From: Mycobacterium sp. KBS0706
GTDB taxonomy: Bacteria; Pseudomonadota; Alphaproteobacteria; DSM-16000; Inquilinaceae
Direction: 5' to 3'
NCBI RefSeq assembly: GCF_005938675.2
Contig: NZ_VCCH02000017.1
Coordinates: 1-64,000 of the forward strand
Length of the DNA stretch: 64,000 nt
This document shows, in pieces, positions 58,945 to 64,000 of the stretch (position 1 is the first letter of the stretch; each line of letters starts with the position of its first letter). The notes under the pieces were generated by a model. The model saw only the letters and a list, made by a program, of their open reading frames with translations. It made no database searches and had not been told where the DNA came from. The position numbers and the translations under genes are program-made.

Positions 58945-60171
58945 TCATACCGATGGTCGCTCGCCTTCCTCCCTCAGGATCGCCGCGGTGCGGCCCAGCC
59001 AGTCGGCCGGGTCGGTGCGGTGGTACACCCGCTCCGCCGGCTCGATGCGGTCGAGGAAGCCCTGGTAGATCACCGCTTGGCGGGCGGCGGCGACCGGCGC
59101 CAGCAGCGCCGCGGCCCGGTCGGGATCGGCGCCTGGCACCGCTTCGCGCCAGCATTCGTGCCAATGCGCCCGGACCGGCCCGACCGCCTCGTCCGGGATC
59201 CGGCTCAGGAAGGCCGGCTGGTCCAGCAGCGGATGGCCGACGCCGCTGTCGCCCCAGTCGAGCAGGGTGATCGCCGAGCCCTCGCCCCGGCAATTGCCGG
59301 GGTGGAAGTCGCCATGCACCAGCGTGTCGTCCAGGCCGCAGGCGGCGATGTCGGCGAAGCGCCGCGGCAGGCCGGACAGGAACCCGGACAGGACCGCCCG
59401 GTCGGCGGCCGCGAGCTGGTCCGCCGTACGCTCCACCACCGCGGCGACCGCCGCTTCAAGCGCCGGCGCGCGCCAGTCCGGCAGGCCGAGCGCCAGGAGG
59501 TCCTCCGCCCGCCCATGCCACGGGCGCTGCAGGCCGGCCAGCAGCGCCGCCATGTCGAGCAGCCGGGCCGGCCCGGCCTCGTACAGGTCCTCGCCCGGGA
59601 TCTCGGCCAGCAGGACGCGACCTTCCGCCTGCCCCAGCAGCCGCGGCACCGGGCCGCCGGCCAGGCGTTCGAGCAGCCGCCCCTCATGGGCGAAGAAGGG
59701 CGGCACCACCTTCAGCCAGGCCACCTGCCCCTCGACCGGAATCCGCCAGAGGCTGGACAGGTTCCAGCTGCGGATCTGCTCCGGCGCCCCTGACGGGCGC
59801 AGGCCCTGCCCTTCCAGCACCTGCCGGGCCCAGGCCAGGTCGGCCGCCGGACCGCCGGGCCTAGCATAGGGCAGCCGCAGCGGCTGCTCGTCGAGCGTGC
59901 CGCCCCAGGGCTCGACGGGCGCCGGATCCGCCGTCTCGGCCAGATAGGTCACCTCGCCGCCATGCGGCCGGCCGAGCTCCGTCTCCAGCAGCCGCAGGAT
60001 GGTGGCGTCGATGCCGAAGCGGTCGCGCACCGCGCGCACCACGAGCTCGACTTCTTGCCACCACGGCGTCGCGGCGGCGACCGGCGGCAGGATTCCGCGC
60101 ACGCGGCCATCCGGCGTGCAGAGGACAAGGCGGGCGGTCCGCGGCGGGACCCCGGGAAATTCTGACGGCAT
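58945..60171 (-). CDS. Aminoglycoside phosphotransferase (APH)-family kinase
   Basis: A 408-aa protein with a kinase-like APH domain in its C-terminal two-thirds: VAWLKVVPPFFAHEGRLLER (ATP-site Lys region), the catalytic loop LVHGDFHPGNCRG and the metal-binding LLDWGDSGVGHPLLD. The N-terminal about 110 residues (LVLCTPDGRVRGILPP, WWQEVELVVRAVRDRFGIDA) form an extra domain. Probably phosphorylates a small molecule; aminoglycoside resistance is only one use of the fold. Start 60171 (MPSEFPG) chosen; 60201 possible. Confidence 0.83.
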   Translation of the reverse strand: MPSEFPGVPPRTARLVLCTPDGRVRGILPPVAAATPWWQEVELVVRAVRDRFGIDATILRLLETELGRPHGGEVTYLAETADPAPVEPWGGTLDEQPLRLPYARPGGPAADLAWARQVLEGQGLRPSGAPEQIRSWNLSSLWRIPVEGQVAWLKVVPPFFAHEGRLLERLAGGPVPRLLGQAEGRVLLAEIPGEDLYEAGPARLLDMAALLAGLQRPWHGRAEDLLALGLPDWRAPALEAAVAAVVERTADQLAAADRAVLSGFLSGLPRRFADIAACGLDDTLVHGDFHPGNCRGEGSAITLLDWGDSGVGHPLLDQPAFLSRIPDEAVGPVRAHWHECWREAVPGADPDRAAALLAPVAAARQAVIYQGFLDRIEPAERVYHRTDPADWLGRTAAILREEGERPSV

Positions 60172-60333
60172 CGATCTGTCCGGCGCAGCCTGCCCGATCA
60201 TCGCCGGGCCGCGATTGAGGATACACGGCCGGTCCGATTCCAATCCTAGTGTATTTTGAATTCCTATAATGTTGATTCCTGGGCCACCAGCGTGCCACCA
60301 TTGTCTCATACGGGAGCAAAATCGGAGACGGCG

Positions 60334-61155
60334 ATGGCGACGCAGACCCGCTGGCCGGGGGGCGCCCGGACGGTGCTGTGCGTCACGGTCCATGTCGACG
60401 GCCCGTCGGAGGAGGCCGGGCGCGGCCTCAACGCGCTCGGCATCCACAGCCGCGGCCGCTATGCCATCCGGCGCGGCGTGCGGCGGTATCTCGACATGTT
60501 CGACCGGCTGGGCATCCCCGCCACCTTCTTCGTCTGCGGCCAGGACGTCGAGACCTGGCCCGAGCTGTACCGCGACATCCACCGGGCCGGCCACGAGCTG
60601 GCGGCGCATGGCTACCAGCATGAGGGCTGGGACTTGGGCGACGCCGAGCCGGCGCTGCTGGAGAAGACCCACCGCATCATCGCCGACACGGTCGGCGAGG
60701 CCCCGGTCGGCTGGTGCTCGCCCTCCGGCCGCAAGAGCCGCCTGACCCTGCCGACACTGCGCCGCCTGGGCTATCGCTACGATGCCAGCGAGAAGGATGA
60801 CGACCTGCCCTATCTGCTGCCGGAAGAGGCCGGGCAGCCGGATTTCGCCATCCTGCCGAACAACGTCGTCTCACTGGACGACCACCCGATGTATGCCATC
60901 GGCCGGGCGCTGGCGTCGGAGGTGCTGGAGACCTGGATCCAGGAGCTGGAGGCGATCGAGGCCGGCGACGGCTATGTCCAGCTGATCATCCATCCGGAGG
61001 CCAATGGCGGCTCCGGCGTGCCGGCCCGGGCCGCGGCGGTCGAGGCCTTCCTGCGCCACGCCCAGGCCCGGCCGGGCATCGCGGCCCTGCGGATGAAGAC
61101 CCTGGCCGAGCATTGCCTGGCCGCGCCCGATGCCTGGAGGAACCCGCGCCAATGA
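60334..61155 (+). CDS. Polysaccharide deacetylase family protein (active-site intact)
   Basis: A 273-aa NodB-homology enzyme of the PuuE-like/peptidoglycan deacetylase subgroup. Metal and catalytic residues: D22 in VTVHVDGP, H92 and H96 in AAHGYQHEGWD; GIPATFFVCGQDVETWP precedes them and GWCSPSGRKSRLTLPTLRRL is motif 3 with its Arg. No signal peptide, hence cytoplasmic. Likely removes an acyl or formyl/carbamoyl group from a small substrate. AT-rich DNA with TATAAT (60265-60270) lies upstream. Coupled to the next gene (ATGA, 61152-61155). Confidence 0.85.
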   Translation: MATQTRWPGGARTVLCVTVHVDGPSEEAGRGLNALGIHSRGRYAIRRGVRRYLDMFDRLGIPATFFVCGQDVETWPELYRDIHRAGHELAAHGYQHEGWDLGDAEPALLEKTHRIIADTVGEAPVGWCSPSGRKSRLTLPTLRRLGYRYDASEKDDDLPYLLPEEAGQPDFAILPNNVVSLDDHPMYAIGRALASEVLETWIQELEAIEAGDGYVQLIIHPEANGGSGVPARAAAVEAFLRHAQARPGIAALRMKTLAEHCLAAPDAWRNPRQ

Positions 61156-61943
61156 CCCGCACCACCCTGGTCACGGTCAATGTCCACGGCGTCGGCCCGG
61201 AGGCCGCTTCGGCGCCGGAGGAGGAGCTGTTCGGCCGCCTGGGCCTCGGCCGCTACACCTATCGCATCGGCTTGGCCCGCATGCTGGACTCGCTGCGCCG
61301 GTCGGAGATCAAGGCCACCTTCTTCTGGCCGGTGTTCGAGGCCGAGCGCTGCCGCGCCCTGCTGGAGCGCTGCCTGGCCGACGGCCACGAGGTGGCATCG
61401 AACGGCCTGGCCTTCGAGGACCATATCGGCCTGGGTGACCGCGAGGATGCGGTGCTGGAGCGGGCGCATTCCCGGCTGGCGGCGCTGTGCGGCACGGCGC
61501 CGGTCGGCTTCCGGGCCCCGACCGGGACGCTGTCGGACCGCACCGTCCCGATCCTGCAGCGCCTGGGCTACCGCTATGACAGCAGCTTCATCGACGACGA
61601 CGCGCCCTATCCGCTGGACGGCGACGGCGGGGCCGGGATGGTCGAGCTGCCGGTCAGCCAGGGCCTGACCGACGCCACCCATTTCGGCCAGCGCCTGACC
61701 CAGTCGCGGGCCGAGGCCTTCATGATCGAGGCGTGGGACGCGCTGCTCGCCACCGACGGCTATGCCTGCCTGACCTTGCATCCGCGCGCCGATCTCGGCG
61801 TCGGGCGGGCGGCGCGGATCACGATGATCGAGCGGCTGTTCGAGCGGGCACGGGGGCTGGGCAGCGAGTTCCGGCAGTGCCGGGAGGTGGCGGCGGAAGC
61901 CGGCCGGCAGTTCGGATCAGGCGTGCCGTCCGGCGCCGCCTGA
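61152..61943 (+). CDS. Polysaccharide deacetylase-like protein lacking metal ligands
   Basis: A 263-aa homologue of the preceding protein with the same fold order: TLVTVNVHG, EIKATFFWPVFEAERC, PVGFRAPTGTLSDRTVPILQ, GYRYDSSFIDDDAPYPLDG, TDGYACLTLHPRADLG. The three ligand positions are replaced: D22 by H12 (VNVHGVG), H92 by N84 and H96 by F88 (ASNGLAFED). It is probably catalytically dead and may act as a partner subunit. Translationally coupled to the intact enzyme. Confidence 0.8.
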   Translation: MTRTTLVTVNVHGVGPEAASAPEEELFGRLGLGRYTYRIGLARMLDSLRRSEIKATFFWPVFEAERCRALLERCLADGHEVASNGLAFEDHIGLGDREDAVLERAHSRLAALCGTAPVGFRAPTGTLSDRTVPILQRLGYRYDSSFIDDDAPYPLDGDGGAGMVELPVSQGLTDATHFGQRLTQSRAEAFMIEAWDALLATDGYACLTLHPRADLGVGRAARITMIERLFERARGLGSEFRQCREVAAEAGRQFGSGVPSGAA

Positions 61944-61969
61944 TCTCGCTGCAATGCAATATGTCGGAT

Positions 61970-62164
61970 CTAATGCCGGGCAGTATGGTCGCGCAGCACG
62001 TCGGCGATGAAGGTGTTGGCCAGGTCGGACGATGCTTCCGGGTGACGTCTGCGGAACGCCTCGAGCGCGGCGTCGCAGGCCGTCCATTCATCGGCGCCCG
62101 CGGCGCGGCGCGCCTCATAGGCGCTGATGACAATGTCGCTGGTGGAAGGAATGGCCTGGCCCAC
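61970..62164 (-). CDS. Small conserved hypothetical protein
   Basis: A 64-aa mostly helical protein: IVISAYEARRAAGADEWTAC, then DAALEAFRRRHPEASSDLAN and FIADVLRDHTARH. GGGAGAGG stands 5 nt before the GTG start at 62164. Convergent with the deacetylase pair. No family recognised. The 240 bp upstream (62165-62404) are AT-richer and contain no further gene I can support. Confidence 0.6.
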   Translation of the reverse strand: MGQAIPSTSDIVISAYEARRAAGADEWTACDAALEAFRRRHPEASSDLANTFIADVLRDHTARH

Positions 62165-62404
62165 TTAACCTCTCCCTTGGCGCAATTCGATACCGACGTG
62201 GCGAAACAATCCGGCGGGTAGAGCTATCAACATTGCACTGCACAATACGTTCCCTGTCCAGTCGATTCTTCGGGTGAAATCCAGCCGAGCCACTGCTGAA
62301 ATCGATACAATTTTGAATAAAGCATTGTCGTCCGGGGGTGTAGGACAATATCCAAAATGATGAGGCCGAGATCAGGACAAGATCATGTCCGACATTAGGC
62401 AGCC

Positions 62405-63235
62405 TCAAGGCTTCAATCGCCAACCCCGGGAGATCAGCAGGGCGGCGCAGGCCCACAGCACCGCGCCGCTGGCGGCCAGCACGGCGAGGCTGCGGCCGAC
62501 CGGCTCGGCCCCGGCACCGCCGAAGGCGATGCGGGCGGCGTCGATCGCGTAATAGACCGGGTTCAGCGCCACCACGGCGGCGAGCGGATCGGGCAGCAGC
62601 GCGACCGGGGCGAAGACGCCGGACAGGAAGGTGACCGGGATCAACAGGAAGCCGAAGAAGGCCGCGGCCTGGTCCCATTTCTCCGCCCACAGCCCGACCA
62701 GCGTGCCGGCGGCGGCCAGCAGGAAGGCGCCGAGCACCAGCACCAGGGCCAGCAGCGCCGGGTCGGCGACGCCGGTGCCGGCGGCCAGCAGCAGCGCGAT
62801 CAGGCAGGGCAGGCCGGTGACGAGGCCGGAGGCGGTGCCGGCCAGGGCATAGCCGGCCGCCACCTCCCAGGCCGCCAGCGGCGGCATCAGGATGTCGCCG
62901 ACCAGCCGTTCGACCTTGAGGAAGGTGATGCTGTAGACCGTGGCCTCGGCCGCCCGCAGGATCACGACATAGACGACGAGCCCGGGCGCCAGGAACGGCA
63001 GCAGCCCGCCGGGCCCGGCCCAGGCGGCGGTTCCGGTGGCGTCGCCGATCGCCTCGCCCGATGCGACGGCGAACACCGCGACATAGAGCAGGGTCGAGAA
63101 GGTCGGGGCGACGACCGTCTCCCGCCACTCCTTGAGATAGGCCCGGAACTCGCGCCGGAACAGCGTGGCCAGGCCCAGCCAATGCACCGCGCCGAAGCGC
63201 CGGACCGGGCGGGCCGCCCCCGCCGGACGCTGCAT
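62405..63235 (-). CDS. ABC-2 type transporter permease
   Basis: A 276-aa ABC-2 permease: HWLGLATLFRREFRAYLKEW at the cytoplasmic N-terminus, PTFSTLLYVAVFAVASGEAI, VERLVGDILMPPLAAWEVAA (the conserved interfacial segment), and GFLLIPVTFLSGVFAPVALL with the C-terminal LNPVYYAIDAARIAFGG. Its ATG stands 2 bp after the stop of a second ABC-2 permease gene, so the two may form a heterodimeric channel. The ATPase is not in the window. Confidence 0.9.
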   Translation of the reverse strand: MQRPAGAARPVRRFGAVHWLGLATLFRREFRAYLKEWRETVVAPTFSTLLYVAVFAVASGEAIGDATGTAAWAGPGGLLPFLAPGLVVYVVILRAAEATVYSITFLKVERLVGDILMPPLAAWEVAAGYALAGTASGLVTGLPCLIALLLAAGTGVADPALLALVLVLGAFLLAAAGTLVGLWAEKWDQAAAFFGFLLIPVTFLSGVFAPVALLPDPLAAVVALNPVYYAIDAARIAFGGAGAEPVGRSLAVLAASGAVLWACAALLISRGWRLKP

Positions 63236-63237
63236 GC

Positions 63238-64000
63238 TCAAGCCTTCAGCTTGTAGCCGGTGGCGAGCATGCGCAGCAGCAGCGCCAGCAGCGCGGCGTT
63301 GACGCCGAGCAGCACCAGGATGCCGATCGCCAGCGTGCCGTCGCTGACGCCGATGAAGCCGTAGCGGAACCCGTCGATCATGTAGAAGAACGGGTTGAGA
63401 TGGGCGACGAAGTGCCAGGCCGGCGGCAGCCGGTCGAGCGAGTAGAAGGTGCCGGACAGGAAGGCCAGCGGCGTGACCACGAAGTTGGTGACGGCGGCGA
63501 TGTGGTCGAACTTCTCCGACCAGATGCCGCCGATGGCGCCGAGCAGCGCCAGCATCATCGACGCGGCGAGGCCGTGGAACAGCACGAAGCCGGGATGGAC
63601 CGGGTCGACCGGCACGAAGATCCGGATCGCCGCCCAGGTCACCGTCCCGACCAGCAGGCCGCGGACGACGCCGCCGGCGATGTAGCCGGCGGCCAGCTCG
63701 GCCGGGGCCAGGGGCGGCATCAGCACGTCGACGATGTTGCCCTGGATCTTGGCGATCATCAGCGAGGAGGAGGTGTTGGCGAAGGCGTTCTGTGCCATCG
63801 CCATCATGATCAGCCCCGGCGCCAGGAACTGCAGGAACGGCACCCCCGCGGCCTGCCGGTCCGCCCCGCCGAGGGCGAGGGCGAAGATGGCGTAGAACAG
63901 CAGCGTGGTGATCACCGGGGCGGCGATGGTCTGGGTCGCGACCTTGAGGAAGCGGTGGATCTCCTTGGCGGTCAGGGTCCACAGGCCGATCCAGTTGATG
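63238..64000 (-). CDS. ABC-2 type transporter permease, 5' end beyond window
   Basis: At least 253 residues are in frame to the right edge, beginning INWIGLWTLTAKEIHRFLKV and continuing QTIAAPVITTLLFYAIFALA. Conserved features: QFLAPGLIMMAMAQNAFANT, IVDVLMPPLAPAELAAGYIA, FVVTPLAFLSGTFYSLDRLP and HLNPFFYMIDGFRYGFIG. The start codon must lie just past 64000, so a GTG at 63915 is not the true start. Similar in architecture to its neighbour, the two being related but clearly diverged. Confidence 0.88.
   Translation of the reverse strand, partial: INWIGLWTLTAKEIHRFLKVATQTIAAPVITTLLFYAIFALALGGADRQAAGVPFLQFLAPGLIMMAMAQNAFANTSSSLMIAKIQGNIVDVLMPPLAPAELAAGYIAGGVVRGLLVGTVTWAAIRIFVPVDPVHPGFVLFHGLAASMMLALLGAIGGIWSEKFDHIAAVTNFVVTPLAFLSGTFYSLDRLPPAWHFVAHLNPFFYMIDGFRYGFIGVSDGTLAIGILVLLGVNAALLALLLRMLATGYKLKA

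Overview
The window is about 68-70% GC by eye, densely coded on both strands and free of rRNA, tRNA and CRISPR. It looks like an alphaproteobacterial chromosome, most likely Rhodospirillales (an Inquilinus/Azospirillum-like soil or plant-associated organism). The lineage is inferred from a RegB/RegA redox pair, an alphaproteobacterial Fur, ExoD-family proteins, a TauABCD system and the style of the palindromic intergenic repeats. No marker gene here fixes the genus.

Layout. 1-11.7 kb: a MetQ-like binding protein with a 2OG-Fe(II) oxygenase, EcsC, a CobB sirtuin, a Tat-exported PhoX phosphatase, a uracil-DNA glycosylase-like protein, an AI-2E transporter, a zincin, an HSD10-like dehydrogenase, an orphan antitoxin beside a toxin remnant, a Bcr/CflA pump and a YgjP-type metallopeptidase. 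11.7-14 kb: an RTX-like protein built on an exact 474-bp repeat. 14.1-18.1 kb: tauABCD for taurine/sulfonate uptake and desulfonation, preceded by a possible cysteine-rich leader peptide. 18.1-26.7 kb: a carbohydrate uptake/catabolism island (two permeases, binding protein, a Gfo/Idh-aldo/keto reductase fusion, a second Gfo/Idh enzyme, a ThuA-like protein) with a divergent ROK regulator and no ATPase. 26.8-33.9 kb: ExoD, a ferredoxin-adenylate cyclase, Fur, MscS, a sulfite-oxidase-like enzyme and a SYLF lipoprotein. 34-43 kb: cobC-cobS and cobT (lower-ligand steps of cobalamin synthesis) separated by a MATE/DUF2239/TetR locus, a nitrilase and a Na/Pi cotransporter. 43-45.6 kb: a cyclase-TPR protein and small enzymes. 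45.6-50.3 kb: a duplicated RTX transcription unit, each copy with its own promoter, long leader, 607-aa gene and perfect-palindrome terminator. 50.3-55 kb: cupin, LEA-like lipoprotein, threonine dehydratase-like enzyme, several small proteins and a second ExoD protein. 55-58.8 kb: an ABC-2 exporter divergent from regB-regA. 58.8-64 kb: a MITE-like element, an APH-like kinase, a tandem polysaccharide-deacetylase pair and two ABC-2 permeases, the last running off the right edge.

The window is mostly accessory and housekeeping metabolism rather than one pathway. Points of most interest: the Cys-rich mini-ORF ahead of tauA; the duplicated RTX units with conserved long 5' leaders; the deacetylase pair in which the second partner has lost all three metal ligands; a 46-codon permease relic that still has a start, a ribosome-binding site and translational coupling at the head of the sugar operon; a textbook promoter buried in an 11-bp-arm inverted repeat ahead of DUF2239-MATE; a 164-bp element with 26-bp perfect terminal inverted repeats; and two toxin-antitoxin relics.
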